Source: DASVFB01 sp963815965 (GTDB taxonomy: Bacteria > Actinomycetota > Thermoleophilia > Gaiellales > Gaiellaceae). Taken from it: DNA of 64,000 nt. This document shows, in pieces, positions 17,767 through 24,618 of the stretch. A model generated the notes under the pieces. It was not told the DNA's origin. It saw only the letters and a list, made by a program, of their open reading frames with translations, and did no database searches. Within the stretch, counting starts at the first letter, position 1. Each line of letters opens with the position of its first letter. The translations under genes were made by a program, and so were the position numbers. Location of the stretch: NCBI GenBank assembly GCA_963815965.1, contig CAWFIT010000012.1:1-64000 (forward strand). The letters run 5' to 3'.

Positions 17767-18152
17767 TAAGCGACGACGAGCATCAGGCCGTCGACGGACT
17801 GAACGTGAACCGTCTGGCCTGCGTCGGCGCCTGCGTCGCAGCGCGCCTGCCATAGCTCACCGTTGATGTGGACCGTTCCGATCGGACGGCACGCTTCGAC
17901 GACCTCGGCCGGCGCTCCGATCATTCCCTCCGCGCCGGTCGTCTTCTTCGTTCGTCGATCGAGTCGTCGTGCCCAGCGTCGCAGGAAAGCGATCTCGCCC
18001 ACCTCGAGGACGCACGCGACGAGGATCACGATGAGGCCCCACGGCGACGCGATCGACGCGACGATGACGAGCAGGATCGCGAGCAGCAGGATCACACGAG
18101 CAGTGTCGAATCCCGAACGCCGCGCCGGGTCATCCCATGCGGATGAACGCAT
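17766..18152 (-). CDS. NfeD-like membrane protein
   Basis: Short NfeD-type protein: two TM segments (VILLLAILLVIVASIA, WGLIVILVACVLEVGEIAFL) followed by a C-terminal OB-fold-like domain of about 55 residues (GAPAEVVEACRPIGTVHINGELWQAR). NfeD proteins usually partner with stomatin-like membrane proteins; none is adjacent here. An ATG at 18152 gives 128 residues, but element A (18128-18144) then lies inside the coding sequence. GTG at 18095, directly before the first TM, is an attractive alternative. The gene is translationally coupled to the downstream SulP gene by a one-base overlap. Confidence 0.82.
   Translation of the reverse strand: MRSSAWDDPARRSGFDTARVILLLAILLVIVASIASPWGLIVILVACVLEVGEIAFLRRWARRLDRRTKKTTGAEGMIGAPAEVVEACRPIGTVHINGELWQARCDAGADAGQTVHVQSVDGLMLVVA
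18128..18144. promoter_or_regulatory. Palindrome element A, copy 4
   Basis: Perfect TCATCC-N5-GGATGA at the 5' end of the NfeD-SulP operon. If NfeD starts at 18095, the element lies 33 nt upstream of the start, as expected for an operator. Confidence 0.58.
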
Positions 18153-18334
18153 TCCGCGGCGACGGGAGGATCGTCGGTCCAGAACGCGAACGCACCGCTA
18201 AATACCGATTCGACAGAAAGGTCGAACAGATGCGGCGTCCTCAACTACATGATCGTGAGGTCGAGCAGCCAAGAGCCGATGGTTACCTGACCCGGGGACC
18301 GTTTTGCTGAGCTGGCAGAACGTTTGATCGCACG

Positions 18335-18979
18335 GTGAGCGCCGAAGAATCAACCGAGGCGCGGGCGACGCGGGACGCGTTGGTGGGCGACCTCGCCCAC
18401 CACCTCTCGGTGCTCGTGCGCAAGGATCTCGAGCTCGCGGCCGTGCAGCGAGCTCCGGAGATCCGACAACTGGCGATCGAGATTGCGGCCGCGCTCGCCG
18501 CCGCGGTTGCGCTGTTTCTCACGCTCGGTGCTCTGAGCTGGGCCGCGTTCCAGGGCCTCGACGTTGCGTTCAAGCCCTGGACGGCGGCGCTGATCGTCGC
18601 GGCCGCGTGGATGGCGATCTCGCTGCTCGCCATTAGCGTCGACCATCCGCGACGCCTGGTGCGACGGCTCCGGCAGGGATCCCACGAAGGGGCGCTTTCG
18701 GATGCGCTCGTCGAGCGCGATCTCGCCGAGCAGGCGGTTCGCACGACGGCGAAAGAGCTCCGCCACGAGCTTGGCCAGGAGGCGCGCGAGCGCGAGCGGC
18801 AGATCCTCACCGAGGCGGGGCACAGGGTCGCCCACGCCGCCGAGCGCGACATGGAGACGTTGCTCAAGGAGATCCTCGGCGTGCTCGGCGCCCCGGGGCG
18901 TGTCGGGATCAACCTGCTCGAACGGCTCGTCGCGGGGGCCGACGCAGAGCATCGCGACGCAGGGACCGCTCGTCCATGA
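18335..18979 (+). CDS. Phage holin family protein (actinobacterial holin-X type)
   Basis: A 214-residue protein matching the actinobacterial holin-X-like layout. An N-terminal amphipathic helix (VGDLAHHLSVLVRKDLELA) is followed by two TM segments (IEIAAALAAAVALFLTLGAL and AALIVAAAWMAISLLAISVD) and a long basic/acidic coiled-coil-like C-terminal half. Despite the family name, these proteins are chromosomal and not evidence of a prophage. GTG 18335 is the start. The 182-nt gap before it holds an unremarkable, slightly AT-richer leader. Confidence 0.78.
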   Translation: MSAEESTEARATRDALVGDLAHHLSVLVRKDLELAAVQRAPEIRQLAIEIAAALAAAVALFLTLGALSWAAFQGLDVAFKPWTAALIVAAAWMAISLLAISVDHPRRLVRRLRQGSHEGALSDALVERDLAEQAVRTTAKELRHELGQEARERERQILTEAGHRVAHAAERDMETLLKEILGVLGAPGRVGINLLERLVAGADAEHRDAGTARP

Positions 18980-19108
18980 CGGCCCCCTCAACGGGCACGG
19001 CCGCGGTTTGTGAGGCACAGAGCCGCCCGATAGACTCCTCGATCCAGGCTTGACGTTTCCGGCCTGGCTTTCGACCAAGACCCAGTCGGAGGGATCATGT
19101 GACGAGCC

Positions 19109-20656
19109 ATGTCTGAGATCGCCGTTCCATCGGAGGCAGTCGGCCGCCGTCCGTTCTGGGTCGTCCACGAGGGGCGACTCCGTTACGTGCTCGGAGTCGT
19201 CGTGCTGGCCGGCGCCTACTACGGCGCCGCGAAAGTCAGTTACCTGCTCGAGTTCGCGGGACCGGTGGCGGCGATCGTCTGGCTTCCCGTCGGGATCGGG
19301 ATGGCCTTCCTCTTCCTGGGCGGCCTGCGTTTCTGGCCGGGAGTGCTCATCGGCGACCTTCTGGCCAACGACTACGGGGCACTACCGCTCGGCGCTGCCC
19401 TTGGCCAGACGTGCGGGAATCTGCTCGAGGTGCTCGTGGCGGTTGCGCTGCTCCGCCGTCTCGTTCGCAACAGGTCGCCGCTCGCGAGCATCTGGGGCGT
19501 CGGGTGCATGCTGATTTCGATCGTCGTCGGCACTGCAGTCAGCGCGACGGTCGGGTCGCTCTCGCTTCGACTCGGCGGCGTGATCACCAGCCACGCGATT
19601 CCGACCGTATGGCGCACCTGGTGGCTGGGCGATGCGACCGGCGCCCTGGTCGTCGTGCCGCTCGCGCTCGCGTGGTACCGCCCGCGGGTGCACGACTGGC
19701 GAATCGGACGGCCGCGCGAGGCTCTCCTTCTCCTCGCGACGGTCATCGCGCTGAGCGAGCTGGTCATGAGCAGCGACCGTCCGCTGACGTACGTTCTGTT
19801 TCCGGTTCTCCTCTGGGCCGCGCTCCGCTTCGGAGCGCGTGGCGGCACGCTCGCCGTCGCGGTGACTGCCGGTCTCACCGTGTGGAACACCACCAACTAC
19901 CTGGGGCCCTTCTACTACCACTCGATCACGCGCAGCGTCTTGATCACGCAGCTCTTCATCGGCGTGGCTGCGTTGTCGACGCTGTGCCTGGCCGCCGTCG
20001 TCTCAGAGCGCGAGTCGTTCGCAGCCGGGCTGAGAGCCTCCCGCGCCCGTCTCGTTGACGCGTCCTACGCGGAACGGCGCCGGCTCGAGCGCAACCTCCA
20101 CGACGGCGCCCAGCAGCGCCTGACGGCGCTCGCCTTCCGGCTGCACGAAGCCGGCAACGAGTTGCAGCGATCCCCCGAGCGCGGCGCCGCGCTCCTTGCG
20201 GGAGCCGAGGAGGAGCTTCAGCTTGCGATCGACGAACTGCGGGAGCTTGCCCACGGCATTCACCCGTCGGCGCTGACGACGTTCGGCCTCGCGAAGGCGA
20301 CCTCAATGGTTGCTGCGCGGTCGACCGTTCATGTGGATGTCGTCGAGATGCCTTCGAGGCGGTTCGCCGGAGCAACCGAGGCAGCGGCGTACTACGTCAT
20401 CGTCGAAGCTATTGCCAACGCACAAAAGTACGCGCACGCGTCCCGTATCCGAGTGCGGTGCGTCGCCGTTCGCGACATGATCGAGGTCGAGATCGTCGAT
20501 GACGGAATCGGCGGCGCGGCGGAGAGCGTCGGCTCGGGTCTCGAGGGGCTTCGCGACCGGATCGAGGCGATCGGCGGCAAGTTCGAGGTCGACAGCCCGC
20601 CCGGACGCGGCACATGCATCACCGCGACGATTCCGGCAGCGGCAGCAGCGGTCTGA
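19109..20656 (+). CDS. MASE1 sensor histidine kinase (NarL/DesK class)
   Basis: Membrane sensor kinase, 515 residues. The N-terminal MASE1 domain has about eight TM segments (residues 25-310). A dimerisation/phosphoacceptor HisKA_3 segment follows, with RRLERNLHDGAQQRLTALAF (His in NLHDG). The HATPase_c domain shows the N box EAIANAQKYAHAS, the G1 box DDGIGG and the G2 box GSGLEGLRDRIEAIGG. Kinases of this class normally phosphorylate a REC-HTH regulator. None with a REC domain occurs in this window, so the partner is elsewhere or the convergent PAS-LuxR neighbour works differently. Confidence 0.92.
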   Translation: MSEIAVPSEAVGRRPFWVVHEGRLRYVLGVVVLAGAYYGAAKVSYLLEFAGPVAAIVWLPVGIGMAFLFLGGLRFWPGVLIGDLLANDYGALPLGAALGQTCGNLLEVLVAVALLRRLVRNRSPLASIWGVGCMLISIVVGTAVSATVGSLSLRLGGVITSHAIPTVWRTWWLGDATGALVVVPLALAWYRPRVHDWRIGRPREALLLLATVIALSELVMSSDRPLTYVLFPVLLWAALRFGARGGTLAVAVTAGLTVWNTTNYLGPFYYHSITRSVLITQLFIGVAALSTLCLAAVVSERESFAAGLRASRARLVDASYAERRRLERNLHDGAQQRLTALAFRLHEAGNELQRSPERGAALLAGAEEELQLAIDELRELAHGIHPSALTTFGLAKATSMVAARSTVHVDVVEMPSRRFAGATEAAAYYVIVEAIANAQKYAHASRIRVRCVAVRDMIEVEIVDDGIGGAAESVGSGLEGLRDRIEAIGGKFEVDSPPGRGTCITATIPAAAAAV

Positions 20657-20680
20657 CGAGGCTCCCGTAAAGTGGGGGTC

Positions 20681-20715
20681 TCGGCGCGACCCACGGGGGG
20701 AGCGGATCGCGCCGA
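20681..20715. terminator. Hairpin between convergent genes
   Basis: A 9-bp perfect stem (20681-20689 with 20707-20715) around a 17-nt loop lies downstream of the histidine kinase and beyond the 3' end of the opposing PAS-LuxR gene. It is a plausible bidirectional terminator; there is no U tract. Confidence 0.4.
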
Positions 20716-20803
20716 GTGGGAATTCGAGCGGCCAGACTGGGGGAGAGTCCAAGGCCGTCAGGACGTCCCGAGACATCTTGCGATGCGACGGGGTGCCGCG
20801 TCT

Positions 20804-20819
20804 TGACCCAAATGGGTCA
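20804..20819. promoter_or_regulatory. Palindrome element B at a PAS-LuxR 3' end
   Basis: TGACCC-AAAT-GGGTCA, extending to an 18-bp perfect palindrome (20803-20820). The stop codon of the minus-strand PAS-LuxR gene is part of it. The same 6-4-6 architecture occurs at both GAIRY/PAS-LuxR loci (23444, 31200, 31237). Confidence 0.5.
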
Positions 20820-21443
20820 ACCTGTGGGTGCCATCGGCTCCGTGAGCAACCCGGCCGAGTTCGCGCGCAAGACAGCCTCGAGGCGAGATTGGGCTCCGAG
20901 CTGCGAGAGCAGCGCCCGCACGTGGTTCCGCACGGTCTCGATCGACACGCCCATCTCTTCCGCCATCTGCGCCGTGGTCAGTCCGCGGCCCAGCAGTTGC
21001 AGAGCCTCCTGCTGGCGGGGGGTCAACTCGGGCGCGGGTCGAAGCTCCCGCGGAGGCGCAGGTCGAGCAACGACTCGGTCGCTGCGGATGACGCCGAAGA
21101 CGCCGACGACCTGATGCCCCTTCTTCAGCGGGACCGAGCTGATCTCTACCTCGTGGCGCTCGCCTGCAGGCGTCGTGATCGCCGTCTCGTGATCGGTGAA
21201 CGGCGCCTGACCGAGGATGCGGAGGGCGAACATCCGGCGGGCACGGTGGAGATGATCCGCAGCGACGACGTCGGTGAATCGGCGGCCGACGGCGCCCGGC
21301 ATCATGGCGCTTGCCGCGTCGTTGAGCCAGAGCACGGTTCCCCTGCGGTCGAGGACGTACATCGGGACCGGGACGGTCTGAAGGGACCCGTGGATGTCCG
21401 CGCCCAGGGCCTGAAGCTGTCTCTCGAGCGGTTCAACCGACAC
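20817..21443 (-). CDS. PAS domain-LuxR HTH transcriptional regulator 1
   Basis: Predicted DNA-binding regulator with an N-terminal PAS domain (VPMYVLDRRGTVLWLNDAAS ... ISSVPLKKGHQVVGVFGVI) and a C-terminal GerE/LuxR HTH (LTPRQQEALQLLGRGLTTAQ, then VSIETVRNHVRALLSQLG). There is no REC domain, so input is probably a ligand or redox signal through PAS. It shares the SSVP...GVFG core with the regulators at 23838 and 31330. GTG 21443 is preferred because of a GGGAGG upstream and alignment with the paralogs; ATG 21492-21494 would add 17 residues. It lies downstream of the sigma factor in the same direction. Confidence 0.85.
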   Translation of the reverse strand: MSVEPLERQLQALGADIHGSLQTVPVPMYVLDRRGTVLWLNDAASAMMPGAVGRRFTDVVAADHLHRARRMFALRILGQAPFTDHETAITTPAGERHEVEISSVPLKKGHQVVGVFGVIRSDRVVARPAPPRELRPAPELTPRQQEALQLLGRGLTTAQMAEEMGVSIETVRNHVRALLSQLGAQSRLEAVLRANSAGLLTEPMAPTG

Positions 21444-21540
21444 GACCTCGACATCCTCCCACCGGGCGGGGCGTCGGCATAGCCCAGGTCGCATGACCGT
21501 CGGTGCCGGGCACCGCAGGGCCCGGCCCCCGAACGTCTGC

Positions 21541-22116
21541 TCAGGCCGAAGCGGCGCGGCCTAGTTCGGCTCTGCGGCCTGGACGGATCCCCTCGCGGTC
21601 GAGCGCGAGCCGGACGCCCTCGCGGGCCTTGAAGATCCGCCATTTCACGAGCGGCATGCTGATCTCGAGACAGTCTTCGATCTCGCTGTAGGAAAGTCCG
21701 ACGACATCGCGGAGCAGAAGCGGCGTCTTCAGGTCGACGTCCAGGCGCTCGATTGCGCGCCAGAGCGCCTCGACCGTCTCGAACGGCTCGACCGCATCCG
21801 CGACGAGCGGACGGACCGAATCGAGCTCGACCGTCTTGGGTCGGCGCTCACGCGCTCGGAACTCGTCGAACACGCGGTTCTTGGTCACCTGGAAGAGCCA
21901 CGTCGTGAACTTCGAGCGGAACGAGAAACCCGGAAGGCTCTGGTGGACGCGGAGGAAGACCTCCTGCGTCAAGTCCTCGGCCAGGCCACGATCGCCGACC
22001 AGACGATTGACGTAGTTGAACACAGGCTCCTCGTACGCGCGGACGAGCTCGGAAAACGCCGTGGCGTCCCCGCGTTGCGCGTTGCGCACGACCTCGGGAT
22101 CTGGCTGGGGAAGCAC
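21541..22116 (-). CDS. Sigma-70 family (ECF-like) RNA polymerase sigma factor
   Basis: An ECF-type sigma factor of 191 residues. Region 2 is visible as FSELVRAYEEPVFNYVNRLV ... AEDLTQEVFLRVHQS with the -10-binding segment FTTWLFQVTKNRVFDEFR. Region 4 follows, with LRDVVGLSYSEIEDCLEISM and VKWRIFKARE. The start is GTG 22116. No anti-sigma factor is adjacent. A half copy of element B lies just upstream (around 22152-22167) at the stop of the BrkB gene. The short hairpins after the stop (21501-21526) could terminate the transcript before PAS-LuxR 1. Confidence 0.9.
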   Translation of the reverse strand: MLPQPDPEVVRNAQRGDATAFSELVRAYEEPVFNYVNRLVGDRGLAEDLTQEVFLRVHQSLPGFSFRSKFTTWLFQVTKNRVFDEFRARERRPKTVELDSVRPLVADAVEPFETVEALWRAIERLDVDLKTPLLLRDVVGLSYSEIEDCLEISMPLVKWRIFKAREGVRLALDREGIRPGRRAELGRAASA

Positions 22117-22164
22117 TTCTGCAGTGTCTCCCGACCAGACATCTTTGGCCCTAGTCCGTTTGGG

Positions 22165-23139
22165 TCATTTCTTCGGTCGGACGAAGAGGCCGAGAACGCC
22201 GTCCTTCACCTGCGTGCGGATCGGCGGGGCCGCCTCGGTCGGCGGCGGCGCGGCCCAGCCCGCAGCGACCTCGGCGCCGAGCAGCAATGCGGCGGAGTAG
22301 AGGTAGATCGAGTAGAGGAAGACGAGCGCCGCGGTAAGTGATCCGTAGACGACGCTGAGCCGGGTCGCCCGCTCGTAGGTCCACGCCGACGCGAGCGCGA
22401 CCAGTTGCAGGAGAAGGCCGGTGACGATCGCGCCGGCGAGCCCGTCGCGCAGGCTGAGCCCGCGCGCGGGGACGAACCTGTAGAGGAGCAGCACGACGAC
22501 GACCGAGAGGACCAACACGCCTCCGTGTAGGAGCAGCGCCACGAGCCTTCCCGCGGGAAGGCCTGTTGCGTTGGCGACGCTTCCCGACGAGCTCTGCAGG
22601 AACTTGGCCAGCAAGGTGAGACCGGCCGTCACGAGGACGAGCACCGCGGCGCTCATGATGAGCAGAAGGTCGACGAGCTTTCCGCGCGCCATCGGCCGCG
22701 ACTCGGTCACGTGCATTGCCGTCTCGAGACCCTGCCGGATCGCGGTCATCATCCCGGACGCGGCCCACGCGAAGAGGACGAGGCTGATCAGCCCGACGGC
22801 GCTCACCGGAGTCGCAATCGACGTGATCGCGTCCTCGACGTCTTTCGTCCCGCTCGGAGAGACGGGCAGCCAATCGACGATCGTGTTCACGACGTTCTCG
22901 CGGACGGAGTCGTCCTGCAGAACGAGCCCGAAGATCGAGACGAGAACGATCGCGAGTGGTGCGATCGAGAAGAGCACGCGATACGCGATTCCCGCCGCTT
23001 GCTGCGTGCAGCGATCTGCGAAGAACCGCTGCATCGCCTCCGGCAATACGCGGCCGAGCTTGATCGCGATCGCGACGGGCCAGCGCAGGATCCGGGCAAT
23101 CCGCGATCCTCCCGACTGGCCCTCGCTCACGTTTGTCAC
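22165..23139 (-). CDS. YihY/BrkB family membrane protein 1
   Basis: Six-TM inner-membrane protein of the YihY/virulence factor BrkB family, 324 residues, function unsettled. Seen are the N-terminal amphipathic region, QQAAGIAYRVLFSIAPLAIV, the LFAWAASGMMTAIRQGLETA segment, and YGSLTAALVFLYSIYLYSAALLLGAEV near the end. The start is GTG 23139. It lies in a minus-strand run with the sigma factor and PAS-LuxR 1 and has a second family member beside PAS-LuxR 3 (31962-32837). That repeated association suggests the regulators control it. Confidence 0.9.
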   Translation of the reverse strand: MTNVSEGQSGGSRIARILRWPVAIAIKLGRVLPEAMQRFFADRCTQQAAGIAYRVLFSIAPLAIVLVSIFGLVLQDDSVRENVVNTIVDWLPVSPSGTKDVEDAITSIATPVSAVGLISLVLFAWAASGMMTAIRQGLETAMHVTESRPMARGKLVDLLLIMSAAVLVLVTAGLTLLAKFLQSSSGSVANATGLPAGRLVALLLHGGVLVLSVVVVLLLYRFVPARGLSLRDGLAGAIVTGLLLQLVALASAWTYERATRLSVVYGSLTAALVFLYSIYLYSAALLLGAEVAAGWAAPPPTEAAPPIRTQVKDGVLGLFVRPKK

Positions 23140-23179
23140 GCGCCGGCTGCCCGACGTCCGGGCGTTCGCTCCTCCTCGG

Positions 23180-23356
23180 TTACATCATCGCCTCGGCCCG
23201 CTGCGTCGGCCGCATGATGGCGCCGATCAGCCAGAACAATGGCATGAAGATCCCGAGGATGAACATGACCCAGTGGCCCTTCCGGATCGTCATGAAGCCG
23301 ACCGTGAAGATCAGGACCAGGTAGAGAATCCCACCGCCGCCGATCCAAAACCACAT
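23180..23356 (-). CDS. Small two-TM membrane protein
   Basis: A 58-residue membrane peptide beginning MWFWIGGGGILYLVLIFTVG, then a short basic loop (RKGHW), a second TM (VMFILGIFMPLFWLIGAI) and a polar tail. The start at 23356 has an AAGGAG site a few nt upstream. The layout is that of small actinobacterial membrane proteins of unknown function. It lies upstream of the BrkB gene in the same direction. A degenerate element A is 58 nt upstream. Confidence 0.72.
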   Translation of the reverse strand: MWFWIGGGGILYLVLIFTVGFMTIRKGHWVMFILGIFMPLFWLIGAIMRPTQRAEAMM

Positions 23357-23413
23357 TGTTGTCTCCTTACTTCGTTGGCTCCACGACACTGCCGCCACGG
23401 CCGCACCGGCACA

Positions 23414-23430
23414 TCATCCGATCTGGACTA
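23414..23430. promoter_or_regulatory. Degenerate palindrome element A
   Basis: TCATCC-N5-GGACTA: one perfect half and one half matching four of six positions. It lies 58 nt upstream of the small membrane gene and next to element B (23444-23459) in the same divergent region. Confidence 0.4.
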
Positions 23431-23443
23431 CTCGTTGATCGAA

Positions 23444-23459
23444 TGACACACCTGTGTCA
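23444..23459. promoter_or_regulatory. Palindrome element B at the first GAIRY/PAS-LuxR locus
   Basis: Perfect inverted repeat TGACAC-ACCT-GTGTCA, with the 6-4-6 geometry of TGACCC-N4-GGGTCA at 20804 and 31200. It ends 35 nt before the start of the small GAIRY gene. Confidence 0.55.
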
Positions 23460-23494
23460 GGGCGGGTGCGCCTCGCGTACGCGAGCCTGCATGC

Positions 23495-23803
23495 GTGAAC
23501 CACGACTCCGGATTCAGCGACATGCTCGTCTTCGAGCTGCCCGATCTCGACTTGGCAACAGAGCTCACGAAGCACCTGGAGGACTATTGGGCGTGCTCGA
23601 TCCACGAGGACCTCGGTGTGGCGGTGGTGACGGCTTTCCTGGCTTTGGACGGTGACGGCGACCTCGCGCCGCTTCTGCGTCGGGTGGAGGCCTGGGTGGC
23701 CGCGCGCTCGCTGGGCGCGATTCGGTACTGGCTCGACTGCCGCGCCTACATCCTCGAAGCCGGCTTCACGAGCGACCTGCCCGCCTTCATCCAAGTTAGG
23801 TGA
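23495..23803 (+). CDS. GAIRY small protein A (unrecognised family)
   Basis: A 102-residue soluble protein that I do not recognise. Its C-terminal half (DGDLAPLLRRVEAWVAA ... LGAIRYWLDCRAYIL) is closely similar to the protein at 30869-31165. The shared blocks are an N-terminal VFE strand, an acidic ED...VV segment, a GDLA.LLR.VE.WV helix and GAIRY.LD.RAY.L. I call them GAIRY after that motif. Each copy is next to a PAS-LuxR regulator: here it is 34 nt upstream of one on the same strand. The size and paired context suggest a co-factor, sensor or antagonist of the regulator; that is inference. Confidence 0.72.
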   Translation: MNHDSGFSDMLVFELPDLDLATELTKHLEDYWACSIHEDLGVAVVTAFLALDGDGDLAPLLRRVEAWVAARSLGAIRYWLDCRAYILEAGFTSDLPAFIQVR

Positions 23804-23837
23804 AGCCGGGCGCCGCGATTGGCGCACAATATGACTC

Positions 23838-24410
23838 GTGGCTGGTCTGGAATCGATCGGCGGAGACATCGAGGATGCCCTCGAGGCGATCAACGTGCCG
23901 AGCTACGTCATCGACCAGCACGGGATCATCCGCTGGCTCAACAGTTGCGCGCGGCGCCTCGTAGGGGACGTCCGGGGGCGGCAGTTCACGTCGGTGGTCG
24001 CGCCCGAGGAGACACGACGCGCGCGGGAGGTCTTCGCGCGCAACATCGCAGGCCCACACGGGGCGAGGGACTCCCAGGTCGTTCTGATTGGTGCGGACGG
24101 CGACCGGCTGGGCGTCGACCTGAGCTCGGTTCCGCTCATCAGCGGCGGTCACGTCATCGGTGTGTTCGGCCAGATCTCCGATGTCGAAGAGGCCCCGCCG
24201 CGGCCCGCGCATCCGCACCTGACACCGCGGCAGACCGAAGTGCTGCGACTGCTCGAGCATGGTCGTTCGACCCACCAGATCGCGCGCGAGCTGAACCTGA
24301 GCATCGAGACCGTTCGCAACCACATTCGCCACATCCTGCGCACGCTCGGCGTGCACTCGCGGCTCGAGGCGGTCGCCGTTGGGCGCCAGGAACACCTCGT
24401 CCCTAGTTGA
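23838..24410 (+). CDS. PAS domain-LuxR HTH transcriptional regulator 2
   Basis: A 190-residue regulator: a PAS domain at about residues 12-110 (VPSYVIDQHGIIRWLNSCAR ... LSSVPLISGGHVIGVFGQI) and a GerE HTH at about 125-185 (LTPRQTEVLRLLEHGRSTHQ, LSIETVRNHIRHILRTLGVH). The start is GTG 23838. No phosphoacceptor domain is present. It is probably co-transcribed with GAIRY A just upstream and with the small basic/acidic protein 24427-24618 just downstream. It is paralogous to the regulators at 20817 and 31330. Confidence 0.88.
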   Translation: MAGLESIGGDIEDALEAINVPSYVIDQHGIIRWLNSCARRLVGDVRGRQFTSVVAPEETRRAREVFARNIAGPHGARDSQVVLIGADGDRLGVDLSSVPLISGGHVIGVFGQISDVEEAPPRPAHPHLTPRQTEVLRLLEHGRSTHQIARELNLSIETVRNHIRHILRTLGVHSRLEAVAVGRQEHLVPS

Positions 24411-24426
24411 GAAAGGTGATGCACAC

Positions 24427-24618
24427 ATGAAATTGACCGACAGGCTCAGGCGCTGGTGGAAGCCCGCGCAGTGGCAAGAGGACCACCCGTTGAGCGACGA
24501 GGAACGCGCGGCCAACGCCCAATTCCAGACCGAGGACGAGTACGTCAACCCGCAGCACGGAATCGGCGCCGAGAGCTACGACCGCGTCGACGTGGACCGG
24601 GACTTCAGAAAGCCCTAG
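24427..24618 (+). CDS. Small hydrophilic protein
   Basis: A 63-residue protein starting MKLTDRLRRWWKPAQWQEDH: a short basic, Trp-rich amphipathic N-terminus, then an acidic tail with Asp/Glu/Asn/Gln-rich segments. I recognise no family. An AAAGGTG site precedes ATG 24427. It follows PAS-LuxR 2 by 16 nt, and its 3' end overlaps the convergent radical-SAM fusion gene by 14 nt. Confidence 0.65.
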   Translation: MKLTDRLRRWWKPAQWQEDHPLSDEERAANAQFQTEDEYVNPQHGIGAESYDRVDVDRDFRKP

